Shown: piece after piece, positions 1 to 7,897 of the stretch
How the letters are laid out: the number at the start of each line of letters is the position of its first letter
Numbering within the stretch: position 1 is the first letter of the stretch
Assembly: GCF_047275745.1 (NCBI RefSeq)
Contig: NZ_JBKQWU010000016.1
Span: 1-64,000 of the forward strand
Direction of reading: 5' to 3'
DNA length: 64,000 nucleotides
From: Amaricoccus sp047275745
Lineage (GTDB): Bacteria; Pseudomonadota; Alphaproteobacteria; Rhodobacterales; Rhodobacteraceae
Notes under the pieces: generated by a model
What the model saw: only the letters and a program-made list of their open reading frames with translations
Database searches by the model: none
What the model was told of the DNA's origin: nothing
Program-made: the position numbers and the translations under genes

Positions 1-64
1 TGCCGATCGCCGCCGGAATGTCGTAGCCGACTTCCAGGCCCGCGATATCGTCCTGTTTCGTCAT
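1..64 (-). CDS. bhcC: beta-hydroxyaspartate aldolase, N-terminal fragment
   Basis: Only the first 21 codons are in the window; the gene runs off the left edge. The start codon at 64-62 is preceded by a purine-rich GAGAAGGGGAAG. The visible peptide carries EVGYDIPA, which I recognise from the N-terminus of BhcC, the PLP-dependent D-threonine-aldolase-fold enzyme that condenses glycine and glyoxylate to beta-hydroxyaspartate. Its place directly behind bhcA and bhcB, with a 16-nt gap, matches the known bhcABCD order. bhcD (iminosuccinate reductase) is expected just outside the window. The identification rests on a short peptide and on context. Confidence 0.75.
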   Translation of the reverse strand, partial: MTKQDDIAGLEVGYDIPAAIG

Positions 65-80
65 CGTTCTTCCCCTTCTC

Positions 81-1031
81 TCATTTCAGCCACGGCAGCT
101 TGTCCAGATCGACATTGCCACCCGTGACGATCACGCCCACGCGCTGGCCCGCGAAAACCTCGCGGTTCCGCAGGATCGCGGCGAGCGGCACCGCGCTCGA
201 CGGCTCCATCACGATCTTCAGACGCGCCCAGACGAGGCGCATCGCATCGACGATCTCCTGTTCCGAAACGGTCAGGATGTCGGTGACGTGCTGATTGACG
301 AAATGCCAGGTCAGCTCCTTCAGCGGCACCTTCAGCCCGTCCGCCACCGTGTTCGGCGCGTCATCGGCGATGATATGACCCGCCTTCAGGCTGCGCGCCG
401 CGTCATCGGCCTGTTCCGGCTCAGCGGCGTAGATCTTCACCCCGGGCGCCGTGGAGGAGATCGTGAGGCAGGTGCCCGAGATCATGCCGCCGCCGCCGAT
501 CGGCGCGATCACCGCGTCGAGGCCGTCCACCTGTTCGAGCAGTTCGCGCGAGCAGGTCGCCTGCCCGGCGATGACCCGCGGGTCGTTGTAGGGATGCACG
601 AAATCGGCGCCGGTGCGCTCCTGCACCTCGGCGAAGACCGCCTCGCGCGAGGAGGTCGAGGGTTCGCATTCGGTGATCGTGCCGCCATAGCCGATCACCG
701 CGTCCTTCTTCGCCTGGGGCGCGGTGCGCGGCATCACCACATGGCAGGGGATGCCCCGGCGCCCGGCGGCGTAGGAGAGCGAGAGCGCGTGGTTGCCCGA
801 GGAATGCGTGGCCACGCCCTTCCTCGCGGCCTCGTCCGACAGGCCGAAGACCGCGTTCGAGGCACCGCGCACCTTGAAGGCGCCGGCTTTCTGCAGGTTC
901 TCGCATTTGAAGAACAGGCTCGCGCCCGCCATCTCGTCGATGAAGCGCGAGGTCAGGACCGGCGTGCGGTGGATGTGCGAGGCGATGCGCTCATGCGCGA
1001 CGAGCACATCGTCATAGACGGGGATACGCAT
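81..1031 (-). CDS. bhcB: beta-hydroxyaspartate dehydratase (threonine/serine dehydratase family)
   Basis: A 316-aa fold-type II PLP enzyme. The PLP lysine is K53 in GAFKVRG, and the glycine-rich phosphate loop reads PIGGGGM. In the BHA cycle this enzyme removes water and gives iminosuccinate. The family also contains threonine dehydratases and serine racemases, so sequence alone would allow those; position between bhcA and bhcC decides the call. I chose the start at 1031 because an upstream in-frame extension overlaps bhcA and looks like low-complexity antisense sequence. Gaps are 10 nt to bhcA and 16 nt to bhcC, so one operon is likely. Confidence 0.9.
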   Translation of the reverse strand: MRIPVYDDVLVAHERIASHIHRTPVLTSRFIDEMAGASLFFKCENLQKAGAFKVRGASNAVFGLSDEAARKGVATHSSGNHALSLSYAAGRRGIPCHVVMPRTAPQAKKDAVIGYGGTITECEPSTSSREAVFAEVQERTGADFVHPYNDPRVIAGQATCSRELLEQVDGLDAVIAPIGGGGMISGTCLTISSTAPGVKIYAAEPEQADDAARSLKAGHIIADDAPNTVADGLKVPLKELTWHFVNQHVTDILTVSEQEIVDAMRLVWARLKIVMEPSSAVPLAAILRNREVFAGQRVGVIVTGGNVDLDKLPWLK

Positions 1032-1041
1032 TCGAATGTCC

Positions 1042-2238
1042 TCAGGCGGCGTGCGAGGTCTCGGCGGCGGCGCCCGCCGTCGCGCGGTAATGCTCCTGCG
1101 CCGCGGCGACGCCCGAGCCGAGCTTGATCGGCATCCCGAGGTCGGCCATGCACATCTCGGCGCAGGCGACGCCCGAGAGCGCCATGACATCGGTCAGGCT
1201 ACCGAGATGGCCGATGCGGAACAGCTTGCCCGCGACATCGCCGAGGCCGACGCCGAAGGCGGTGCCGTATTTCTCGGCCGCGAGCGTGACGACCTTCGTC
1301 CCGTCGAAGCCGCTCGGGACCATGACGGCGCTGACCGTGTCGGAATAGACATCCGGCGACTGGGCGCAGAGCGACAGGCCCCAGGCACCGACGGCCTGGC
1401 GGATGCCCTCGGCGATCCGGTAGTGGCGCGCGAAGACGTTCTCGAGCCCCTCTTCCTCGATCATGCTGAGCGCGACGCCGAGCCCGTAGAGCAGGCCGAC
1501 CGGCGGCGTATAGGGGAAGCCGCCCTTCGGATTGGTGTTCAGCATGTCGCGGAAGTCGAGGAAGGTCCGCGGCAGTTTCGCGGTTTCCATCGCCGCCAGC
1601 GCCTTGGGGCTGACGCCGACGATGGCGAGGCCCGCGGGCAGCATGAAGCCCTTCTGGCTGCCGGTGACGGCGAGATCGACGCCCCATTCGCCCATGCGGA
1701 AGTCCATCGAGGCGATCGAGGAAACGCCGTCGACCATCAGGAGCGCCGGGTGGCCGGCGGCGTCCAGCGCCTTGCGGACCGCGCCGATGTCGGAACGGAC
1801 GCCGGTCGCGGTCTCGTTATGGGTGACGAGAACGGCCTTGATCTCGTGGTCCTTGTCGGCTTCCAGCGCCGCCTGGAAATCGGCGGCCGGCGCACCGGCG
1901 CCCCAGGGGGCGGTCAGGACCTGAACGTCGAGCCCGTGACGCTGGCAGAGGTCGATCCAGCGGTGCGAGAACATGCCGTGCCGGCAGGCGAGAACCTTGT
2001 CGCCGGGCGAGAGCGTGTTCGAGACCGCGGCTTCCCAGCCGGCGGTACCGGTCGCCGGGAAGAAGAAGACCTCGCCCTCGCGCATCTTCAGGACGCGCTT
2101 AACTCCCGGGAAGAGCGGGGCGAAGATCTCGCCGAAGCTCGCGGAGCGGTGGTCGATGGTCGGAACGTTCACCGCGTGCCGCAGCCGCTCGGGGATGTTC
2201 GTCGGGCCGGGGATGAAGACCGGGTTCTGGCTGGACAT
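1042..2238 (-). CDS. bhcA: aspartate-glyoxylate aminotransferase
   Basis: A 398-aa class V aminotransferase of the serine/alanine-glyoxylate aminotransferase type. The N-terminal FIPGPTNIPERLR is typical of BhcA, and the PLP Schiff-base lysine is K196 in GSQKGFMLP, preceded by the aspartate-bearing MVDGVSS. It transfers the amino group of aspartate to glyoxylate, giving glycine and oxaloacetate, which feeds the aldolase BhcC. An ATG eight codons upstream is possible, but the ATG at 2238 has GGAG about 9 nt before it and matches the family N-terminus. First gene of the leftward bhc operon, divergent from bhcR. Confidence 0.93.
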   Translation of the reverse strand: MSSQNPVFIPGPTNIPERLRHAVNVPTIDHRSASFGEIFAPLFPGVKRVLKMREGEVFFFPATGTAGWEAAVSNTLSPGDKVLACRHGMFSHRWIDLCQRHGLDVQVLTAPWGAGAPAADFQAALEADKDHEIKAVLVTHNETATGVRSDIGAVRKALDAAGHPALLMVDGVSSIASMDFRMGEWGVDLAVTGSQKGFMLPAGLAIVGVSPKALAAMETAKLPRTFLDFRDMLNTNPKGGFPYTPPVGLLYGLGVALSMIEEEGLENVFARHYRIAEGIRQAVGAWGLSLCAQSPDVYSDTVSAVMVPSGFDGTKVVTLAAEKYGTAFGVGLGDVAGKLFRIGHLGSLTDVMALSGVACAEMCMADLGMPIKLGSGVAAAQEHYRATAGAAAETSHAA

Positions 2239-2264
2239 GGCGTTTTCTCCACTCGTTTGCACCG

Positions 2265-2293
2265 TGAGTATCAGTCCACTGGCGAATCGGCAA
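2265..2293 (-). promoter_or_regulatory. candidate sigma70 promoter of the bhcABC operon
   Basis: On the minus strand TTGCCG (2293-2288) is followed after 17 nt by TACTCA (2270-2265), about 27 nt before the bhcA start codon. The surrounding sequence is strongly AT-rich for this genome. This is a motif match by eye only. Confidence 0.4.
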
Positions 2294-2335
2294 TTTTTTT
2301 GAAATCATTTTTCAGTTCGTGTGCAACCGCGGTAA

Positions 2336-2355
2336 GACTATGGTATGACTATGGT
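2336..2355 (+). repeat. tandem direct repeat, possible regulator half-sites
   Basis: GACTATGGT occurs exactly twice, at 2336-2344 and 2347-2355, with an 11-bp period, about one helical turn. It lies in the bhcA-bhcR divergent intergenic region. A weak GTGCAA-17-TATGAC promoter for bhcR overlaps it. It could be a regulator site; nothing in the sequence proves binding. Confidence 0.45.
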
Positions 2356-2380
2356 TTCCTTTTTTCGTCGCGTCGGCCGG

Positions 2381-2397
2381 TTTGTCCGGGGGACAAA
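2381..2397. promoter_or_regulatory. 17-bp perfect inverted repeat abutting the bhcR start codon
   Basis: TTTGTCC-GGG-GGACAAA is a perfect 7-bp inverted repeat with a 3-nt spacer. It ends at the base before the bhcR ATG, and its right arm contains the presumed ribosome binding site. It could be an autoregulatory BhcR operator or an RNA hairpin that masks the ribosome binding site. Confidence 0.5.
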
Positions 2398-3219
2398 ATG
2401 AGTGAAGCGCCGAAACGCTCGCGCGGGCGACCGAAGGCTTTCAACCCCGCGCCGGAGCAGACGACGATCCAGGCGCTCGACCGGGCGCTGGTGATTCTGC
2501 GGGCGCTCGCCTCCGCCGAGGGCGGCCAGTCGCTGACCGAGATCGCCGAGGCGACGGACCAGGCGCCCGCGACGGTCTATCGTGCGCTCTCGACCTTCGC
2601 GCGGCACGGGATCGTCGAGACGCAGGAGACGACGCAGCTCTGGTTCATCGGGCAGGAGGCTTTCCGGATCGGCAATGCCTTCCTCGGCCGGTCCGGTCTC
2701 GTCGAATACGCACGCAGGGTGATGCGCGAACTCATGGCCGAGACCGGGGAGACTGCCAATCTCGCCGTCGCGGACGGGGCGCAGGTGATCTTCCTGAGCC
2801 AGATCGAGACGCATCACCCGATCCGCGCCTTCTTCCCGCCCGGTACCCGGGGGCCGATCCATGCCTCGGGGATCGGCAAGGCTCTGCTCGCGCATTACCC
2901 GCCGAGGGAGCTGGACCGGCTGGTCGGCGTCGGGCCGTTCGAGGCCTATACGCCGCGCACGATCACCGGCCGAGCCGCGCTCGAGGCGGATCTGGCGGCG
3001 ATCCGCGCTCGCGGCTGGGCCGTGGATGACGAGGAGCGGACCGAGGGGATGCGCTGTGTCGCGGCGCCGATCTTCAACGAGTTCCGCGAGGCCGTCGCCG
3101 GGGTCTCGATCTCCGGGCCGACCGTGCGCGTGACACCCGACCGGGCCGAGGCGATCGGCGCGGCGGTGCGCGCCGCGGCCGACCGGGTGACGCTCGCGAC
3201 CGGGGGTATCCCGGCGTGA
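2398..3219 (+). CDS. bhcR: IclR-family regulator of the BHA cycle
   Basis: A 273-aa IclR protein. The N-terminal winged helix-turn-helix spans about residues 25-85 (SLTEIAEATDQAPATVYRAL), followed by the effector-binding IclR domain with GIGKALLAHYPP and a C-terminal region resembling MRCVAAPIFNE of the family. Studied BhcR proteins control the bhc operon and respond to glyoxylate; this one is divergent from bhcA, the same arrangement. The ATG at 2398 is preceded by GGGGGA inside the inverted repeat. Reading frame stays open far upstream, but that part is antisense to bhcA and is not coding. Confidence 0.9.
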   Translation: MSEAPKRSRGRPKAFNPAPEQTTIQALDRALVILRALASAEGGQSLTEIAEATDQAPATVYRALSTFARHGIVETQETTQLWFIGQEAFRIGNAFLGRSGLVEYARRVMRELMAETGETANLAVADGAQVIFLSQIETHHPIRAFFPPGTRGPIHASGIGKALLAHYPPRELDRLVGVGPFEAYTPRTITGRAALEADLAAIRARGWAVDDEERTEGMRCVAAPIFNEFREAVAGVSISGPTVRVTPDRAEAIGAAVRAAADRVTLATGGIPA

Positions 3220-3222
3220 CCT

Positions 3223-3642
3223 TCAGTCGCCGAGATCGACGTAGTTCGCGGGCATAAACCGGGGAACGCAGAGGCAGTGGAAGACCAGATCGCTCTCCCC
3301 GGTATTGGTGATCCGCTGAGGCGTGTCGGCGGGGATCACCACCCGGGCGCCGGGGCCGACATCGCGGATCTCGCCGCCGATCTCGACCCGGCCCGTGCCT
3401 TCCCGGATCACGTAGCATTCGACCGTGCCGCGCAGGAGGTGGTTGCGCGTCGTCACGCCCGGCGCGACCCGGGCGCGGGCGAGGGACGCTTCGGGACAGG
3501 CCGGATCGTTCAGCTCCTCGACGATGAAGCAGCGTTCCCCGGTCCCGAACTCAGGCGGAAACGGTCCAGGCAGGAGCCACGCGGGCACGTCTCCGTCATC
3601 GGGCGCGGTCATGGGTCTCGGGCATCCATTGGCCTCCATCAT
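3223..3642 (-). CDS. cupin-domain protein
   Basis: About 139 aa, a single small beta-barrel cupin. Motif 1 is seen around TRNHLLRGTVE and motif 2 around PADTPQRITN, where the usual second-motif histidine is glutamine, so metal binding may be altered. The C-terminus CVPRFMPANYVDL is typical of a group of small cupins with a conserved PRF motif. GGAGG precedes two adjacent ATG codons (3642 and 3639); either may be used. It converges on bhcR with only 3 nt between stop codons. Substrate is unknown. Confidence 0.7.
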   Translation of the reverse strand: MMEANGCPRPMTAPDDGDVPAWLLPGPFPPEFGTGERCFIVEELNDPACPEASLARARVAPGVTTRNHLLRGTVECYVIREGTGRVEIGGEIRDVGPGARVVIPADTPQRITNTGESDLVFHCLCVPRFMPANYVDLGD

Positions 3643-3824
3643 CGGCCTCCGCCTCCGCCGAAGCCATCTCGACCAGCACGAACCGGCGGTACGGGTACCG
3701 CTGCGAAGCCGCCCCGCCCCGATCGAGGGCATCTCGCGGACATGCGAAACGACATTGCCAGAAGGATGGCGTTACCGGAAAATCAGGTCAATCTCGCCTG
3801 GTCCGAATATTGTCACGCGGTGCC

Positions 3825-4913
3825 ATGCTTCTTCGATCCTTCCGCCTGATCCTGCTTGCCCTCTTCCTGATCACGTTCGCCGGGCAGGGGCCAGCCGGCG
3901 CGCAGGATGACCCCGGCGCCGTGACGGTCGGCGTCTATGTCCATCCGCCCTTCGTGATGAAGGTGGAGGATGGTTACGGCGGGATGGCCATCGATCTCTG
4001 GGAATGGGCGGCCGGTGAGCTCGGCCTCGAGAGCCGCTACGTCGAATACCGGAATGTCGGCGAACTCGTCACCGCCACGTCCCGGGGCGAGGTCCAGGTC
4101 GCGGTGACCAACATGACGGTGACCCGGGACCGCGCCGAACGGATCGACCTGACCCATCCATGGTTCGACGCCGGGCAGCGCATCATGGTGCATGAGGATG
4201 GCGGCGCGGACTTCCGCGACGTGCTCAGGGGGCTCAGCACGTCGGGGCATCTGCGGGCCTATGCCTGGATCGCATTCGTCATCCTCCTGGCGACCTTGCT
4301 CGTCACCCTGTTCGACCGCCGCTTCGACGAGACCTTCCCGAGGCGCTGGCGCGATGGCCTCGCGGAGAGCTTCTATTCGGTCATGTCCATCGCAACTTCC
4401 GGGCGCGCGTCCACGCGCAAGAATCTGTTCGGATGGAAGGGCCGGATATGGCAAGGTCTCTGGCTCGTGTGCGGCATCGCCGTGCTCGCCTATGTCACCT
4501 CGTCGGTCACGAGCGTCATGACCGCGCTCTCGCTCAACAGCCAGATCAACAGCCTGGCCGATTTGCCCGGCCGGGTTGTCGGAGTTCAGCCGGGCAGCGT
4601 CTCCGAGGCATATGCGCGGGACGCGCGGCTCAATGCGCGGCCTTTCCAGCACATCGACGAGGCTGTGGCGGCGCTGGTCGAGGGAGACATCGACGCCATC
4701 ATCGGCGACGCGCCCGTGCTCGAATATTACGCGCATACCAACCCGCGAGAGCCGGTCGCGGTCGTGGGACCGATCTTCGAGCCTGACAAATACGCTTTCG
4801 GACTGGCGCACGGCAGCGCGCTCACGCGGGCGCTCTCCGTCGAGATCATCGGCGGAGCGCAAAGCGGTATGATCGAAGCGCTGCGGGCGCGGTACTTCGG
4901 GCACGACTCCTAG
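3825..4913 (+). CDS. ionotropic glutamate receptor-like channel (GluR0-like architecture)
   Basis: A 362-aa protein with signal peptide (about residues 1-27), then a periplasmic-binding half-domain S1 (about 32-135) with TVTRDRAERIDLTHPW, where R101 or R103 would bind an amino-acid carboxylate. Next come a membrane helix (about 146-163), a short re-entrant pore segment (about 179-198, SFYSVMSIATSGRAS), a second helix (about 208-232), and half-domain S2 (240-360) with GDAPVLEYY. This S1-TM-P-TM-S2 order is that of prokaryotic ionotropic glutamate receptors. The pore loop lacks the potassium filter TVGYG of GluR0. The ATG at 3825 was chosen because it begins the signal peptide. It stands alone between a cupin and a VOC gene. 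Confidence 0.72.
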   Translation: MLLRSFRLILLALFLITFAGQGPAGAQDDPGAVTVGVYVHPPFVMKVEDGYGGMAIDLWEWAAGELGLESRYVEYRNVGELVTATSRGEVQVAVTNMTVTRDRAERIDLTHPWFDAGQRIMVHEDGGADFRDVLRGLSTSGHLRAYAWIAFVILLATLLVTLFDRRFDETFPRRWRDGLAESFYSVMSIATSGRASTRKNLFGWKGRIWQGLWLVCGIAVLAYVTSSVTSVMTALSLNSQINSLADLPGRVVGVQPGSVSEAYARDARLNARPFQHIDEAVAALVEGDIDAIIGDAPVLEYYAHTNPREPVAVVGPIFEPDKYAFGLAHGSALTRALSVEIIGGAQSGMIEALRARYFGHDS

Positions 4914-4953
4914 ATATCCCTCGCGGCGCCCACCCGGACCGCGCCCGGCCGCC

Positions 4954-5331
4954 CTAGCCTCGGGGCCTCAGCATCCGCGAGAGCCACCAGGTGGTGCCGC
5001 CCGGATCGGTCACGCCGCCCCGTCGGTCGCCGTCGGGCTGGTCCTTCATCGGCTGGACCTCGGTTCCGCCCGCCACGAGCGCCCGGTCGAAGGCCGCGTC
5101 GGGATCGGCGAGATATACATGCACATGCGCGGGCTGGGCGTCCGGGGCCTGGCCGACCATGACCACGCTGTCGTCGATCCGGAACTCGGCATGGACGATC
5201 GCGCCATCCTCGCCCTCATGCGTGAAGATCACCGGCGCGTCGAAGACCTTCGCCGCGAAATCGAGCACGGCGCGCGCATCCGTGACGATGAGATAGGGTG
5301 AAACGCTGGAATGACCTTCGGGCTTGAACAT
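4954..5331 (-). CDS. VOC-family (glyoxalase/bleomycin-resistance fold) protein
   Basis: A 125-aa protein of the vicinal oxygen chelate fold, closest in feel to PhnB/YdeM-type proteins: SVSPYLIVTDARAVLDF at the start and GGVTDPGGTTWWLS at the end are characteristic. Such proteins are often of unknown substrate. An ATG at 5331 with a strong GGGAGG ribosome binding site fixes the start; the frame stays open upstream but without family similarity. Transcribed leftward, divergent from the deaminase-like gene at 5475. Confidence 0.75.
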   Translation of the reverse strand: MFKPEGHSSVSPYLIVTDARAVLDFAAKVFDAPVIFTHEGEDGAIVHAEFRIDDSVVMVGQAPDAQPAHVHVYLADPDAAFDRALVAGGTEVQPMKDQPDGDRRGGVTDPGGTTWWLSRMLRPRG

Positions 5332-5474
5332 CGCCGCCTCCCTCGCTGGGCCAAGCCTGCCGCGGGATCGGCGGAGCCGCAAGCGGCGGGTGCGCGTGGC
5401 GGGTGGGAGTGGGGGGTGATTGACCACGCGGAACAGCTGTGCGACCGCTGGACCCGTCCAGGACGGAGCCCGGA

Positions 5475-6797
5475 ATGCCCGACGCGCCCATAGCCGATCT
5501 CATCGTTACCGACGCGCTGATCGTCACGGCCGACGCGGATTTCACAGTCATCGAGGGTGCCGCCGTCGCGGTCCGCGACGGGCGGATCGCCGCGCTCGGC
5601 CCGGCGGCGGAGATCGGACGCGAGGCTTCGGAGGTGATCGACGCGGGCGGCGCGATCCTGATGCCGGGCCTCGTCAACAGCCATTGCCACGCGGGCGACA
5701 GCCTGTTTCGAGGCCTCGTCGAGGATCTGCCGCTGGAGCCCTGGCTCCAGACCGTCTGGAAGGCCGAGCGGGCGATCCTGAACCGCGACACCGTGCGGCT
5801 TGGCGCGACTCTCGGCTTCGCCGAACTCCTGCTCTCGGGCGTGACCAGCGTGATGGACATGTTCTGGTTCCCCGATCAGGCCGTCCATGCCGCGCGGGAT
5901 CTCGGGATGCGGGTCGCGACGGGTGGCATCTTCATCGATTTCCCCGGCGTCGATCACGTGACCCATGACGACCGGCTCCGCGCCGCGAAGGCGTTCTTCG
6001 CCGAATTCGACGGTGCCGAGGACGTGTTCCCGACCATCATGCCGCATGGCAGCTATACCGTCGGGCCGGACAACCTGACCTCGGCCAAGGCGCTGGCGGA
6101 GGAATACGGCGCGCTCTTCAGCACCCATGCCGCCGAGACGCAGGCGGAGCAGACGGATATCGCGAACCGCTACGGGCGTTCGGTGATCCGCCACCTCGAC
6201 CACCTCGGCCTGCTCGACGCACGCACGGTGCTCGCGCATTGCGTCTGGCTCGACGATGAGGAGGTCGAGATCCTCGCCCGGACCGGGGCCACGGTCTCGC
6301 ACAATCCGGTCTCGAACCTGAAGCTCGCCTCCGGCATCGCGCGGATTCCGGATCTGCTCCGGGCGGGGGCGCGGGTGACGATCGGGACCGATGGCGCGAT
6401 CTCGGGCAACGATCTCGACATGTGGATGGCGCTTCGCCTCGCGGCGACCCTGCACCGGGGCGCGACGCGGCGCGCCGACGCGGTCTCGACGCGGCAGGCG
6501 CTGGCCATGGTGACGCGCGAGGGCGCCGCGGCGCTCGGCGCGCTCGACCGGATCGGCTCGCTCGAGCCGGGCAAATTCGCCGACATGATCCTGATCGACA
6601 CGTCCCGCGTCCATGCCACGCCGATCTTCGATCCGATGACGCATATCGTCTTCTCCACCGCGAAATCGGATGTGCGCGACGTCTTTGTCTCGGGGCGCCG
6701 CGTGGTCAAGGACGGCGCGCTCACCGGCATCGACATCGCCGAGACGCTGGCCCGGGTCCGCGCGCTGACGCCCGAGATCGCCGCGAGCATCGCATGA
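5475..6797 (+). CDS. TRZ/ATZ-type amidohydrolase, probable methylthioadenosine/adenosylhomocysteine deaminase
   Basis: A 440-aa metal-dependent deaminase. Metal ligands are visible in NSHCH (HxH), in STHAAET, in LAHCVWL, and in GTDGAISGND, the order of the MtaD/TRZ/ATZ family. It most likely hydrolytically deaminates a purine nucleoside such as 5'-methylthioadenosine or S-adenosylhomocysteine. This is supported by the 4-nt ATGA overlap with a purine nucleoside phosphorylase gene, which could cleave the inosine-type product. Guanine- or triazine-type substrates cannot be excluded from motifs. The start at 5475 has GGAG about 7 nt upstream. Confidence 0.75.
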   Translation: MPDAPIADLIVTDALIVTADADFTVIEGAAVAVRDGRIAALGPAAEIGREASEVIDAGGAILMPGLVNSHCHAGDSLFRGLVEDLPLEPWLQTVWKAERAILNRDTVRLGATLGFAELLLSGVTSVMDMFWFPDQAVHAARDLGMRVATGGIFIDFPGVDHVTHDDRLRAAKAFFAEFDGAEDVFPTIMPHGSYTVGPDNLTSAKALAEEYGALFSTHAAETQAEQTDIANRYGRSVIRHLDHLGLLDARTVLAHCVWLDDEEVEILARTGATVSHNPVSNLKLASGIARIPDLLRAGARVTIGTDGAISGNDLDMWMALRLAATLHRGATRRADAVSTRQALAMVTREGAAALGALDRIGSLEPGKFADMILIDTSRVHATPIFDPMTHIVFSTAKSDVRDVFVSGRRVVKDGALTGIDIAETLARVRALTPEIAASIA

Positions 6798-7639
6798 CCG
6801 GAACGATAGCTGGCGGGCCATCCCTCACGCAGCGCATAGCCGAGGCGCGAGATTCCATCGCCGCGCAGACAGGCGATCCGGTGGAACTCGGCCTCATCCT
6901 CGGCTCGGGGCTCGGCGGGCTCGCCGAGGCGGTCGAGGAGGCCGTGATCATCCCCTATGCCAAGATCGCCGGCATGCCGGTCTCGACCGCGCCGAGCCAT
7001 GCCGGGGAGCTCGTGCTCGGCCGGCTCTTCGGGCGGCGCGTCGCGCTGATGCGCGGGAGGTTGCATCTCTACGAGGGCTGGACGGCGCGGGAGGTGGCGC
7101 TGCCGGTCTATCTCCTGCGCGCCCTCGGAGCGGAGGGCCTCGTCGTCACCAACGCCGCGGGTGCGCTCAACGCCGAGTTCCGGCCCGGCGAGGTGATGCT
7201 GATCGAGGACCATCTGAACTTCACCGGAACCAATCCGCTGACCGGCGCCGACGAACCCGCGCTCGGCCCCCGCTTCCCCGACATGAGCCGCGCCTATGAT
7301 CCCGACTGGCGCGCCGCGGTGGCCGAAGCGGCGCGAACGGCGGGGTTGGCCCACCGGGCCGGAATCTATGCCGGGATCGCCGGCCCGTCGCTCGAAACCT
7401 CGGCGGAGCGGCGCTGGCTGCGCGCGAGCGGCGCCGACGCGGTGGGCATGTCCACGGTCATCGAGGTGATCGCGGCGGTCCATGCGGGCATGCGCGTGCT
7501 CGGCCTCTCGGCGATCACCAACGCGGCCACCGGCGGGCCGGAGCAGCGCCCCGACACGATCGAGGACGTGCTGGCGAACGCCGAGATCGCGGGCCGCGTG
7601 ATCGCGCGCCTGCTCGAAGTCACATTGCCGCGATTTTGA
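6794..7639 (+). CDS. purine nucleoside phosphorylase, trimeric type
   Basis: A 281-aa family-I purine nucleoside phosphorylase. Landmarks are LILGSGLGGL (phosphate loop), the phosphate-binding MRGRLHLYEGW, VVTNAAGALN, GPSLETSAERR, and GADAVGMSTVIEV followed by AITNAATG. The Glu and Asn of the last blocks are the residues that select 6-oxopurines in trimeric enzymes, so inosine or guanosine, or methylthioinosine, fit best. Its ATG overlaps the stop of the deaminase gene (ATGA), so translation is coupled. Together the pair could convert adenine nucleosides to hypoxanthine and a sugar 1-phosphate. Confidence 0.88.
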   Translation: MTGTIAGGPSLTQRIAEARDSIAAQTGDPVELGLILGSGLGGLAEAVEEAVIIPYAKIAGMPVSTAPSHAGELVLGRLFGRRVALMRGRLHLYEGWTAREVALPVYLLRALGAEGLVVTNAAGALNAEFRPGEVMLIEDHLNFTGTNPLTGADEPALGPRFPDMSRAYDPDWRAAVAEAARTAGLAHRAGIYAGIAGPSLETSAERRWLRASGADAVGMSTVIEVIAAVHAGMRVLGLSAITNAATGGPEQRPDTIEDVLANAEIAGRVIARLLEVTLPRF

Positions 7640-7897
7640 TGGTCCGCGACGTGAGGCATGATCGGCCCGAAGACACCGCGAATTCGTCTCTTGTTTTCAA
7701 GACAAGCTCAAGCAGCGGCCAGATCGCAAATTCACGCGTGATCTCGGGCACTTCACATCTGACGGAGCAGTATTGAACCAAAAGCCGCGGATCGCATCTC
7801 TGTTTGAAGGACGCGGAACATGGCAAGGGGATCGAACCCCGCCTCCGCGGTCCTGATCCTGGGGCAAGAGGGGCGAGCGAACCGGAAGGAGAAGGTC

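Noticed and set aside
81..1031. Plain catabolic threonine dehydratase (ilvA/tdcB) instead of bhcB
   Set aside because: The fold is the same, but the position between bhcA and bhcC and the divergent bhcR make BhcB the better reading.
1036..2397. An N-terminal extension of bhcR reading through the bhcA gene
   Set aside because: The frame is merely open opposite bhcA; the IclR family starts near 2398, where a ribosome binding site is present.
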